DNA of 33,042 nt from Apilactobacillus ozensis DSM 23829 = JCM 17196 (GCF_001435995.1 NZ_AYYQ01000008.1:1-33042); one strand, 5' to 3'; positions 24,122 to 31,433 are shown, counted from the first letter of the stretch. Numbers and translations: made by a program. Notes: generated from the letters alone by a model not told the origin.

Positions 24122-25498
24122 ATGACTGAAGTTAATGAAATGATTAATAATTTAGTTAAAAAAGCTAACGTTGCTTTAAAAGAAATGTCAGCTTTTGATC
24201 AAGAAAAAGTTGATAAAATTGTCGACGCTATGGTTCAAGCTGGTTTAGAGCATAGTGTTGAGTTAGGTAATTTAGCTTATTCAGAAACCGGTCGAGGAGT
24301 TGCTCATGATAAAGCTATCAAGAACGTCTTCGCTGCTGGACAAGTAGGCGAAAGCATTAAAAATCATAAGACTGTTGGGATTATTGATGAAAATAAGGAA
24401 GATAAGACCATCACAGTCGCCGAGCCTCTAGGAGTACTAGCTGGGATTACACCAGTAACTAACCCCACTTCTACCACTATTTTCAAATCAATCCTTTCTA
24501 TGAAAACTAGAAATGCAATTGTTTTTAGTTTCCATCCACAAGCGATGAAATCATCTGCTAAGGCAGCTGAAATTGTCAGAGATGCTGCAGTTGCTGCAGG
24601 AGCACCTAAAGATTGTATTCAATGGATTACTGAACCTAGTATTGAAGCTACTAACCAATTAATAAATAATCCAGGCATTGCTAGCACTTTAGCTACTGGT
24701 GGACCTGCGATGGTTAAAGCAGCATATTCTACCGGAAAACCAGCTTTAGGAGTTGGTCCAGGTAATGGTCCATTGTATATTGAAAAATCTGCTGATGTTG
24801 ATGCAGCCGTTAAAGACGTTGTAGCTTCCAAAACTTTCGATAACGGAATGATTTGTGCTACTGAAAATAGTTTGATTATTGATAATGATATTTATGAAGA
24901 AATAAAACAAAAATTACAAGCTAGCGGAGTATTCTTCGTTAAATCAGCCGACCAAGCTGCATTAGCTGAAGCAATGTTTAATCCAGAAACTGGTGGTGTT
25001 AAAGGACCAATCGCCGGAGCTAAGGCTACTAAGATTGCTAAAATGGCTGGAATTGAAGTTCCCGAAGATACCAAAGTTTTAGCCGCTGAATTAGATGGTA
25101 TTGGCCATGACTACCTATTGTCAGGTGAAAAATTATCACCAGTGGTTTCGGTTTACAAGGCTAATGACCAAGCTGATGCCTTTGATATTGCTACTAGATT
25201 ACTAGAATATGGTGGTTTAGGTCACACTGCAGCTATTAGAACTGAAGATCGTGATGTAGCAATTAAATTTGGTGAAGAAATGCAAGCTTGTCGTATCCTA
25301 GTTAATACACCTTGTGGATTAGGTGGGGTAGGTGCTATCAATGGCTTAGCTCCTTCACTTACTTTAGGGACTGGAACTTGGGGTGCCAACTCAATTGACC
25401 ATAACGTTAACGATTATGATTTGATTAATCGTAAGGTCATTGCCGGTTGCTTAAAGAATGATTATTTAGATAGTTTAATTGCAAAATATGCAGATTAA
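24122..25498 (+). CDS. Acetylating acetaldehyde dehydrogenase (AdhE N-terminal domain only), 458 aa
   Basis: It should interconvert acetyl-CoA plus NADH with acetaldehyde, CoA and NAD. The sequence follows the aldehyde dehydrogenase half of AdhE throughout: YSETGRGVAHDKAIKN, VAEPLGVLAGITPVTNPTST, VVRDAAVAAGAPKDCIQWI, GVGPGNGPLYIE, the catalytic Cys C245 in FDNGMICATENS, and GGLGHTAAI. It ends soon after LGTGTWGANSIDHNVNDYDLINRK, where AdhE continues through a linker into the iron alcohol dehydrogenase domain. Here that domain is missing and a terminator follows at once. The downstream 450 bp contain no relic of it. Fructophilic lactobacilli are known for lost or altered adhE, so this may be such a reduction (inference). 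GGGAGG lies before the ATG. Confidence 0.92.
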   Translation: MTEVNEMINNLVKKANVALKEMSAFDQEKVDKIVDAMVQAGLEHSVELGNLAYSETGRGVAHDKAIKNVFAAGQVGESIKNHKTVGIIDENKEDKTITVAEPLGVLAGITPVTNPTSTTIFKSILSMKTRNAIVFSFHPQAMKSSAKAAEIVRDAAVAAGAPKDCIQWITEPSIEATNQLINNPGIASTLATGGPAMVKAAYSTGKPALGVGPGNGPLYIEKSADVDAAVKDVVASKTFDNGMICATENSLIIDNDIYEEIKQKLQASGVFFVKSADQAALAEAMFNPETGGVKGPIAGAKATKIAKMAGIEVPEDTKVLAAELDGIGHDYLLSGEKLSPVVSVYKANDQADAFDIATRLLEYGGLGHTAAIRTEDRDVAIKFGEEMQACRILVNTPCGLGGVGAINGLAPSLTLGTGTWGANSIDHNVNDYDLINRKVIAGCLKNDYLDSLIAKYAD

Positions 25499-25504
25499 AA
25501 AAAG

Positions 25505-25541
25505 AAAAAGCATCGATGATTTAATCATCGATGCTTTTTTA
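25505..25541. terminator. Bidirectional terminator between acetaldehyde dehydrogenase and the tRNA-like RNA
   Basis: AAAAAGCATCGATGAT and ATCATCGATGCTTTTTT form a perfect stem with loop TTA. T-runs exist on both strands. On the plus strand it ends the dehydrogenase gene. On the minus strand it begins within 5 nt of the 3' end of the tRNA-like element. Confidence 0.93.
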
Positions 25542-25545
25542 TTAG

Positions 25546-25614
25546 TGAGCTGTGATGTTCCGCACACCATCTTCTCAACAAAGGATTGAGTGCTCTACCT
25601 TGAGCTAACAGCTC
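25546..25614 (-). tRNA. tRNA-like gene with intact cloverleaf stems but abnormal T and anticodon loops
   Basis: On the minus strand 69 nt fold as a cloverleaf. The acceptor GAGCTGT/ACAGCTC is 7 of 7 paired. Positions 8-9 are TA. The D stem is GCTC/GAGC with loop AAGGTA, and the anticodon stem is CTCAA/TTGAG with loop TCCTTTG. The variable region is AAGAT, the T stem is GGTGT/ACATC (one G-U pair), and the discriminator is A. Conserved U8, A14, purine 15, G18, G19, A21, purine 26 and pyrimidine 48 are kept. The T loop is only five bases (GCGGA) with no TTC, and base 33 is C instead of U. By position the anticodon is CTT. CCA is not encoded. It is either a decayed tRNA or a specialised tRNA-like RNA; the intact stems favour function. 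Confidence 0.6.
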
Positions 25615-25634
25615 ATAACTTAACAACAGATACC

Positions 25635-25663
25635 ATTTAACCATAATTTGCTAAAAATTTCAA
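25635..25663 (-). promoter_or_regulatory. Candidate promoter of the tRNA-like RNA
   Basis: On the minus strand TTGAAA (25658-25663) and TTAAAT (25635-25640) are separated by exactly 17 bp. A start about 7 nt downstream would leave a leader of roughly 14 nt before the cloverleaf, typical for a tRNA gene. Confidence 0.45.
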
Positions 25664-25668
25664 ATAAA

Positions 25669-25702
25669 ATTTCAAAAAAATTGATAAAACATATATAATA
25701 CT
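25669..25702 (+). promoter_or_regulatory. Candidate promoter of the two small membrane-peptide ORFs
   Basis: A perfect TATAAT lies near 25694-25699, preceded at 17 bp by TTCAAA. It is about 40 bp upstream of the first micro-ORF and faces away from the tRNA-like RNA, so the two promoters are divergent. Confidence 0.4.
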
Positions 25703-25737
25703 AATCAATAAGCAAATTCATAAAGGAGTTTTCTATT

Positions 25738-25815
25738 TTGTTTTATATATTAGAGTTTATAATTATCTTTGTAATTGTTAGTATAATTACGGTCTTTATC
25801 AGAAGACATAAATAG
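25738..25815 (+). CDS. Micro-ORF 1: 25-residue single-span membrane peptide
   Basis: This is a TTG-initiated ORF with an excellent ribosome site, AAAGGAG, 9 nt upstream. The product starts MFYILEF, continues through IIIFVIVSIITVF, and ends with the basic tail IRRHK, so it is a single transmembrane helix with a positive C-terminus. Size, hydrophobicity and charged tail resemble type I toxins or small membrane regulators, but no family member is recognised and no antisense RNA is proven. It has the same length as the following micro-ORF. Confidence 0.5.
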   Translation: MFYILEFIIIFVIVSIITVFIRRHK

Positions 25816-25847
25816 TTGAATATTAAAAATAAAGAAGGCATTATTTT

Positions 25848-25925
25848 ATGTTTGAAAAACTGTGTTACACGTTAATTATTATTGCAATCATTATTGTTTT
25901 ATCTGTTTGCTTTATTTGTTATTAA
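25848..25925 (+). CDS. Micro-ORF 2: 25-residue single-span membrane peptide
   Basis: This ATG-initiated ORF has AAGAAGG 9 nt upstream. The peptide starts MFEKLCYT, runs through LIIIAIIIVLSV, and ends CFICY, so it is one hydrophobic helix with three cysteines. It starts 32 nt after micro-ORF 1 and ends 31 nt before the L,D-transpeptidase start, so all three could be on one transcript. It is not recognised as a known family. Confidence 0.5.
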   Translation: MFEKLCYTLIIIAIIIVLSVCFICY

Positions 25926-25956
25926 GAAAAATATGCGTATTAAAAAGGTGATTGTT

Positions 25957-26532
25957 TTGAAGAAAAAGTTATTATTTTTAGTTTGGAGTTTTACATTAAT
26001 CATGACGCTAACTGCTTGCGGTAGTAAGGCTAACGCTAATAGCAAGAGTCATGGTAGTGATGTGAAAAAGACTAGTTCGGTTCAGACGACAACAATTAAT
26101 TGGAAAAAGCCATCTGAAAATAAACCATATCCCAATATGAACGTAAAAAAACAAAATTGGTTATCGGTTTCCATTAGTCAACAACGTGTATATGTAATGA
26201 GTAAACAAAACAAAGTTTTATATACCATGAATTGTTCCACAGGTGCTAACAATGCAACTCCTCGTGGAACATATCATATTCAAGCTGAGCGCGGTAATCA
26301 TTTCTATAATGCTGCTTCTAAAGAAGGGGCTAATTATTGGACTTCCTGGAAAGATCATGGCATCTATTTATTCCACAGCGTTCCAGTTGATAAACACGGA
26401 AAATACGTCGTTTCTCAGGCTGAAGAATTAGGTAAAAAGGCTAATTCACATGGTTGCATTAGATTATCCATTGCTGATGCTAAGTGGGTCAACCAAAAAG
26501 TTCCTTTCGGGACTAAAGTTGTTATCAAATAA
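25957..26532 (+). CDS. L,D-transpeptidase (YkuD) lipoprotein, 191 aa
   Basis: This membrane-anchored enzyme of the L,D-transpeptidase family acts on peptidoglycan cross-links outside the cell. The N-terminus is a lipoprotein signal, MKKKLLFLVWSFTLIMTLTAC, with lipobox LTAC. A Ser/Lys/Thr-rich spacer follows. The YkuD domain begins near residue 65 (LSVSISQQRVYVM), continues with TPRGTYHI, and carries the catalytic motif HGIYLFHS followed by ANSHGCIRLSIADAKWV with the active-site Cys. The start is TTG 25957, 8 nt after AAAAAGG. The same frame is open upstream to 25882, but that part overlaps micro-ORF 2 and would bury the signal peptide. A terminator follows. Confidence 0.88.
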   Translation: MKKKLLFLVWSFTLIMTLTACGSKANANSKSHGSDVKKTSSVQTTTINWKKPSENKPYPNMNVKKQNWLSVSISQQRVYVMSKQNKVLYTMNCSTGANNATPRGTYHIQAERGNHFYNAASKEGANYWTSWKDHGIYLFHSVPVDKHGKYVVSQAEELGKKANSHGCIRLSIADAKWVNQKVPFGTKVVIK

Positions 26533-26563
26533 AAAGCAATGTGCATTTTGCACATTGCTTTTT
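26531..26563. terminator. Bidirectional terminator between L,D-transpeptidase and nucleoside phosphorylase
   Basis: AAAAAGCAATGTGCA and TGCACATTGCTTTTT form a perfect 15-bp stem with loop TTT between two convergent genes. Confidence 0.93.
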
Positions 26564-26574
26564 ATTTAGTTTTA

Positions 26575-27330
26575 TTACATATCAGCTAAGGCTCTTAAGC
26601 CAACTTGCAACACTTTAATGTGTGAAGAAAGACCATAATCTCGAGGGTCCCAATTGTCACTATCAGCTAATGTATCAGCTGTAAATAGTATTTGTGCAAA
26701 GGAAACCCCACGGAATTTAGCACATGCAGTTAAAGCAGCACATTCCATTTCGACAACGTCATAGCCTTCATCGGTGTACTCTTTAACTAATTTTTCAGTT
26801 TCACGGAAAAAGGCATCGGTTGTCCAAGTATTAACTTTTTGGATTTCAATATCATTTTTTTGAAGAGCATTAATTAATTTATTTACAAATGCGGCATCTA
26901 AGTCAATCGATCTTTCGGCGGGAAGATAGTGATAAGATGTTCCTTCATCCCTAAGGGCTTTAACTGGAATGATGAAACGATTTTCAGGGATTTCTTTTAA
27001 AGCACCACATGAGCCTACAGCTAAGATTTCTTTAGAACCATTAGCAATTAAAAACTCAATGAATTGAGTAGCGGCTGGCGCTCCCATAGGACCTTGGCAC
27101 ACTCCAATTTCCTCACCATTTACAGTAATTTGATATACGTAAAAATGATTTAGTGAGCGTTTATATTCACCAATAATTTTAGCTTGATTATCGGCAATGA
27201 ATTTATTGAATTTTTCAGTCATTGTAAAAGCGAAGAGCAATTTATCAGGAAAACTAAATTTCTTTTTCTTAAAAGGGTTAATTACAGCATTTTTATTATC
27301 ATCATAGTTTAAAATTGGTAAATTTTTCAT
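26575..27330 (-). CDS. Nucleoside phosphorylase (PNP/UDP family), 251 aa
   Basis: This cytoplasmic enzyme cleaves a nucleoside with phosphate to the free base and ribose 1-phosphate. Family motifs are the phosphate and base site region GPMGAPAATQFIEFLI, VGSCGALKEI, the loop DEGTSYHYLP, and VVEMECAALTACA with the ribose-binding Met-Glu. The Asp of FTADTLAD lies where purine-acting enzymes place their base-contacting residue. The sequence style is between uridine phosphorylase and purine phosphorylase, so the base is left open. GAGGAG is 7 nt from the ATG. It has its own promoter and terminator. With the purine permease elsewhere in the window it would serve nucleobase salvage. Confidence 0.87.
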   Translation of the reverse strand: MKNLPILNYDDNKNAVINPFKKKKFSFPDKLLFAFTMTEKFNKFIADNQAKIIGEYKRSLNHFYVYQITVNGEEIGVCQGPMGAPAATQFIEFLIANGSKEILAVGSCGALKEIPENRFIIPVKALRDEGTSYHYLPAERSIDLDAAFVNKLINALQKNDIEIQKVNTWTTDAFFRETEKLVKEYTDEGYDVVEMECAALTACAKFRGVSFAQILFTADTLADSDNWDPRDYGLSSHIKVLQVGLRALADM

Positions 27331-27362
27331 ATTGGCACTCCTCGCAAAATTTTTTATCCTCC

Positions 27363-27391
27363 ATTATAGCTTTATTCCATCCGTATATCAA
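27363..27391 (-). promoter_or_regulatory. Promoter of the nucleoside phosphorylase gene
   Basis: On the minus strand TTGATA (27386-27391) and a perfect TATAAT (27363-27368) are separated by 17 bp, 33 bp upstream of the start codon. Confidence 0.7.
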
Positions 27392-27403
27392 TTTAAGTGC
27401 AAT

Positions 27404-27436
27404 AAAAAAGACATTCCATTTTAGAATGTCTTTTTT
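27404..27436 (-). terminator. Terminator of the GNAT and small membrane protein transcript
   Basis: AAAAAAGACATTC and GAATGTCTTTTTT pair around a seven-base loop. It overlaps the last bases of the small membrane protein gene and is symmetrical enough to work both ways. Confidence 0.85.
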
Positions 27437-27623
27437 AAAGGGTTACTACTATAAATAATATAATTGCAATTATTATAGCAACCGCAGATATTATGATTGC
27501 ATTTTTATTAAAATCTTTTTTATGTCGAATATAAAACGTAATTAATAAACTAATTACTGAAATTAAACCAATTGCATACATCACGATTAGCTTAATTTGT
27601 ACTGACCAATCATTAGCTAACAT
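27435..27623 (-). CDS. Small two-helix membrane protein of unknown function, 62 aa
   Basis: The product has two hydrophobic segments, YAIGLISVISLLITFYI near residue 16 and AIIISAVAIIIAIILFIVV near 42. They are joined by a basic loop, RHKKDFNKN, which should face the cytoplasm. AGGAAGT lies 4 nt before the ATG. It starts 18 nt after the stop of the GNAT gene, so the two form an operon. No family is recognised. Confidence 0.7.
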   Translation of the reverse strand: MLANDWSVQIKLIVMYAIGLISVISLLITFYIRHKKDFNKNAIIISAVAIIIAIILFIVVTL

Positions 27624-27641
27624 AATAACTTCCTATGATTT

Positions 27642-28175
27642 TTAGTCAATTAGCATTTGATATGCGTATCTAGCTGTCCATGGGTGGTTATTTTCACGCA
27701 TGTGGATAATTCCACGTTTCTCAAATCCATTGCTTGTAATAACATGTTGCATGGCCATGTTTTCAGGATGCGTATCAATACGGATATCTTTGTATCCTAG
27801 GATGCTAGAAACCGTAACTAATCCACTAACTAGTTTTTGAGATAAGTGTTGGCCACGGAATTTGTTGGAAATCGCAACACGATGAATTGCTGCATAATGA
27901 TTTTCAGCACCGTTTAACCATTCTCCATCATCAATTTTTAAATAATTAGGATCAATTCCTTGATGAATGGTGGCAGTACCAGCGACTTTACCATCAACTA
28001 TCAATACATAATTGATTCCATTTTGAACATCTTTTTCTAAGTCTGAATCTGCAGGATAACCATGTTGCCATTGGTCGATTCCTTGTTCATGTAAATAGGC
28101 AATCGCTGAATGAATAACTTCCAAAATGTCTGGTAAATCCTTTTCAGTAGACTTTCTTAAGTATGTTGCAGGCAT
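27642..28175 (-). CDS. GNAT-family N-acetyltransferase, 177 aa
   Basis: This acetyl-CoA-dependent acetyltransferase has an unknown substrate. The fold is visible from LRKSTEKDLPDILEVI at the N-terminus, VLIVDGKVAGTATI (strands 2-4), and motif A, HRVAISNKFRGQHLSQKLV, in place of the usual RGxGxG/A pyrophosphate loop. It ends with IRIDTHPENMAMQHVITSNGFEKRG, the typical GNAT end helix with N-x-x-M-x-x-x. GAGGAAG precedes the ATG. A promoter about 110 bp upstream on the minus strand serves it together with the small membrane protein. Confidence 0.88.
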   Translation of the reverse strand: MPATYLRKSTEKDLPDILEVIHSAIAYLHEQGIDQWQHGYPADSDLEKDVQNGINYVLIVDGKVAGTATIHQGIDPNYLKIDDGEWLNGAENHYAAIHRVAISNKFRGQHLSQKLVSGLVTVSSILGYKDIRIDTHPENMAMQHVITSNGFEKRGIIHMRENNHPWTARYAYQMLID

Positions 28176-28289
28176 TATAACACTTCCTCATATCGATATT
28201 TTTATTAAAACTACAAGAGTATACCTAAATAATCCAATAATTTCAATAACTTATTAATTAAGCTGTGTGCAATAAGCACTCCGAAACGT

Positions 28290-28319
28290 ATTCTACTCTT
28301 ATATATTTATTTTAGTCAA
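28290..28319 (-). promoter_or_regulatory. Promoter of the GNAT operon
   Basis: On the minus strand TTGACT (28314-28319) and TAGAAT (28290-28295) are separated by 18 bp. The leader of about 110 nt contains a small GTGC/GCAC hairpin and nothing else obvious. The promoter lies just beyond the ppx stop, and no ppx terminator is evident. Confidence 0.55.
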
Positions 28320-28332
28320 AGATAATGAATAT

Positions 28333-29259
28333 TTAGTTCAAATTGTTGGATAAATATTCACTTAAAATACCGTTTCTGAGTCCGGCAGTTGAAAACATGA
28401 TACTTTGCGAATCAATCAAGTTCATAAGCGTGATGATGGGATTTAATCCACCAATGATAATATCAGCACGTTCCTTTGATACTCCAGGAATTGCACGTCG
28501 TTGCTTTAAATCACACTGTAGTAAGTTTTCATAAATAGTTTGTGCTTCTGACAAACTCATTCTTAAACTTTGAATATCCACTTCAGCTTGTTTAAGGACT
28601 TTCTTGCGAATTATTTTAGCTAAAGTGCGGTTAGAGCCACCTAAAGCCACAATGGGGAGGTGTCGACCCTTGTTTAACCACATAATATTATTAAAGATAT
28701 TTTGCATTTTAGCGGTTAAACAGAATAATTCATACGCACTAACTTTATCGGCATCTAAAAATGTTTCAGTTAAATTTACTGCTCCGTATGGAATTGAAAT
28801 CATGTGTTCGGCAATATGGTTGTGAACTAGGATAAGTTCAGTACTAGCACCACCCGTATCCATAATAATACAATTAGCTACAGGCATTTTAGCCATTACT
28901 CCCAGATAATCATATCGGGCCTCAGTCTCTCCAGAAATAACTTCTAAGTTGATGCCAGTTTCACTTTTAACTAAGTTGATAAATTCTTTTTGGTTTTTAG
29001 CAATGCGAGTTGCAGCGGTCGCTACCGCCTTAACTTCCACATTTTCATATTGTGCATATATATCATGAAATGCTTTCAACGACTCAATAGTTCTGTCGAT
29101 GGCAGGTTGTTTTAAGATATTTTCTTTCCCCATGTTTTCTGATAGTCTAACGGGGTCTTTTTTCTCGACTACGTTTTCGTAGGCACCATTATCTTGAATT
29201 CTAGTTACAGTTAGGCGCGCTGAATTAGAACCTAAGTCAATTACAGCTAAATGTTTCAT
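28333..29259 (-). CDS. ppx: Exopolyphosphatase, Ppx/GppA family, 308 aa
   Basis: It degrades inorganic polyphosphate from the end, or pppGpp, as a member of the ASKHA ATPase-like superfamily. Motifs are the first phosphate loop AVIDLGSNSARL (residues 5-16), TAATRIAKN near 80, the acidic ISGETEARYDYLG, the second phosphate loop MDTGGASTEL near 134, and GGSNRTLAKI near 206. It is about 308 residues, the short form without the C-terminal HD domain of enterobacterial Ppx. AAGGAGG lies 7 nt from the ATG and overlaps the end of the upstream ppk gene (12-nt gap). Operon pairing with ppk favours polyphosphate over pppGpp as substrate. Confidence 0.93.
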   Translation of the reverse strand: MKHLAVIDLGSNSARLTVTRIQDNGAYENVVEKKDPVRLSENMGKENILKQPAIDRTIESLKAFHDIYAQYENVEVKAVATAATRIAKNQKEFINLVKSETGINLEVISGETEARYDYLGVMAKMPVANCIIMDTGGASTELILVHNHIAEHMISIPYGAVNLTETFLDADKVSAYELFCLTAKMQNIFNNIMWLNKGRHLPIVALGGSNRTLAKIIRKKVLKQAEVDIQSLRMSLSEAQTIYENLLQCDLKQRRAIPGVSKERADIIIGGLNPIITLMNLIDSQSIMFSTAGLRNGILSEYLSNNLN

Positions 29260-29271
29260 AAATTATCCTCC

Positions 29272-31362
29272 TTATTTTTTAAAAGGGTTAATTAAACTGT
29301 CTAAGAGGTTATCAGCTAGCCTTTGACGGTTTTGCAATAAGTATGCTTGAGAATCTAAAGCGCTCATTTTACTATTTGGTTCAGCATGTTGCCAAGTACT
29401 ATCTGGCATCATAACTCTAGTCTTAACATTATCATTCCACATCTGTTTGTAAATCCATAAAATGTGTTGCTTTATTTTATCATTTAAAATTGGAAATAAT
29501 AGTTCAACTCGGCGACTAAGGTTACGATTCATTAAGTCAGCACTTGATAAGAACACATGATTATTTCCGTTATCGTAAAAACAATATATTCGACTATGTT
29601 CGAGAAATTGTCCAACAATTGAATGTACAGAAATGTTTTCAGATATTTTAGGAATGCCAACTTTAAGGTTACAAATTCCACGGACTATTAGATTGATTTT
29701 CACACCAGCAGCACTAGCTTCGTAAAGCTTACGAATCATACGGGGGTCAGAAAGTGAGTTCATTTTCATTTGAACAAAACCTTTGTGACCATTTTTAACG
29801 TTGTTAATTTCGTTATCTAGCATCTCCATTAACTTATTTCGAATGCCATTGGGTGAAATGGTTAGTTTATGAAACTTAGGTGGCTGTGAAAATCCAGATA
29901 ACATATTAAAGATGTTAGTGGCGTCCATGCCCATTTCTTGATGTTTAGTAAATATACACATGTCAGTGTAGTGTTTAGCGGTCGATTCATTGTAGTTACC
30001 AGTTGCCATATGCATATAACGACTAATTTTATTGCCTTCCTTGCGAATAACTAGGGCGAGTTTACAATGAGTTTTTAAACCAACTAAACCATAGATTACG
30101 TGGCAACCAGCTTTTTCTAATTCATGGGCCCAATGAACATTGTTTTCTTCGTCAAAACGTGCTTTTAGTTCGACTAATACGGTGACTTGTTTACCGTTAG
30201 CAGCAGCTTTCTTTAAATATTTTATAATAGGTGATTTTGATGAAACTCGATATAGAGTGATTTTAATGGCTAGTGAGTTCTCATCTTCCGCAGCTTGTTG
30301 AATGAACTTTGTGACGATATCAAATGAATCATAGGGATGATTGAAAAAGAGGTCACTTCGAGAAATTAAATTAAAAATATTACCGTTTCTAACGATTTTA
30401 GGCAAATATGGTTCAAATTTAGGGTACAAAAGATCTGCATGACCACTAACTTGGCTAATTAAACCATTAACGAACGTTAAATCAACGGGACCATGGATAG
30501 CATAGCAGTCATCTTCATGTAAATTTATTTTTTTAGTTATATATTTTTTTAATGTTGATGACATATCTGCTTCGAATTCAATGCGCATGGCTTTTCCATG
30601 TTGTCTTTTTTTAAGTTCTTGTTCAATTTCTTTCATTAAGTCTGAAGTATCTGACTCAGCGACATCCATATCCATATCTCGAGTAATGGTGAAACATGCC
30701 ATTTCACGAATAGTAGATCCAACGAATAACTTTCTAATGTTGCTTTTTATAATGTCTTCTTGCATGACAAAGCTATTTTCCGCAAAGGGGAGTTTAATGA
30801 CACGCGGGAATACGTCGGGGACTTGAACAAAAGCGATGGCCTTTTTCTTTTCGGTACCCGGTTTATAAATTCTTAAAGCGATGTTTAAAGTATCGTTGGC
30901 TATAAATGGAAATGGTCGCGATACATCAACTGCCATGGGAGTTAAGACTGGGTATAACTTTTGATCAAAAAAACTATCTACATAACTTTTTTGTTGAGGA
31001 CTTAAATCATTAATTTTCAATATTTTAATTTTATGTCGATTTAAGGCTGGCATAATTTGATTTTTAAAAATGTCATATTGCTTTTTGACTAGTTTATGAG
31101 TTTTTGATGAAATCTTTTGTAGCTGTTCTTTAGCAGTTAAGCCAGCGGCATCAGAACCTTTATAACCTACTGAAATCATTTTGTGCAATGATGCTACACG
31201 AATATTTACGAACTCATCCAAATTATTTTGTGATATTCCAACGAATCGAAGCCGCTCTAATAAAGGGTTTCTCTTATCAGAGGCTTCATCTAAAACCCGA
31301 TCATCAAAGTCTATCCAACTCAATTCTCTACTATTGAATAAACTACTATCTTTAAATGCCAA
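29272..31362 (-). CDS. ppk: Polyphosphate kinase 1, 696 aa
   Basis: It transfers the gamma phosphate of ATP reversibly onto polyphosphate. Family landmarks in order are the N-terminal FNSRELSWIDFDDRVL, LTPMAVDVSRPFPFI, the phosphorylated His in LKTHCKLALVIR, RYMHMATGNYNE, the second conserved His in FLEHSRIYCFYDNG, and SSADLMNRNLSRRVELLFP near the end. Length is normal. I choose TTG 31362 as start, because AAAGGGTGG lies a few bases upstream and the product then begins MAFKDSS. The in-frame ATG at 31386 has no ribosome site and precedes that signal. The first gene of a ppk-ppx operon lets the same transcript make and break polyphosphate. Confidence 0.95.
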   Translation of the reverse strand: MAFKDSSLFNSRELSWIDFDDRVLDEASDKRNPLLERLRFVGISQNNLDEFVNIRVASLHKMISVGYKGSDAAGLTAKEQLQKISSKTHKLVKKQYDIFKNQIMPALNRHKIKILKINDLSPQQKSYVDSFFDQKLYPVLTPMAVDVSRPFPFIANDTLNIALRIYKPGTEKKKAIAFVQVPDVFPRVIKLPFAENSFVMQEDIIKSNIRKLFVGSTIREMACFTITRDMDMDVAESDTSDLMKEIEQELKKRQHGKAMRIEFEADMSSTLKKYITKKINLHEDDCYAIHGPVDLTFVNGLISQVSGHADLLYPKFEPYLPKIVRNGNIFNLISRSDLFFNHPYDSFDIVTKFIQQAAEDENSLAIKITLYRVSSKSPIIKYLKKAAANGKQVTVLVELKARFDEENNVHWAHELEKAGCHVIYGLVGLKTHCKLALVIRKEGNKISRYMHMATGNYNESTAKHYTDMCIFTKHQEMGMDATNIFNMLSGFSQPPKFHKLTISPNGIRNKLMEMLDNEINNVKNGHKGFVQMKMNSLSDPRMIRKLYEASAAGVKINLIVRGICNLKVGIPKISENISVHSIVGQFLEHSRIYCFYDNGNNHVFLSSADLMNRNLSRRVELLFPILNDKIKQHILWIYKQMWNDNVKTRVMMPDSTWQHAEPNSKMSALDSQAYLLQNRQRLADNLLDSLINPFKK

Positions 31363-31402
31363 TATGAACCACCCTTTCAGAATCATTACATTTATATAAT
31401 TA

Positions 31403-31431
31403 ATTATAAACCACTAGTTTATAACTATAAA
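31403..31431 (-). promoter_or_regulatory. Candidate ppk promoter overlapped by an 8-bp inverted repeat
   Basis: On the minus strand TATAAT (31403-31408) is preceded at 17 bp by TTTATA. A perfect inverted repeat, TTATAAAC-5 nt-GTTTATAA (31404-31424), covers the spacer and most of the -10. This arrangement fits a repressor operator, but the regulator is unknown. Confidence 0.35.
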
Positions 31432-31433
31432 TT

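Noticed and set aside
25546-25614. T-box leader reading on the minus strand
   Set aside because: GGTGTGCGGAAC faintly recalls the T-box core, but no gene lies downstream on that strand before a terminator, and the segment pairs fully as a cloverleaf.
25738-25815. Definite type I toxin-antitoxin system
   Set aside because: The peptide is toxin-like in size and hydrophobicity, but no convergent antisense RNA with its own promoter could be shown from sequence, so only a small membrane peptide is called.
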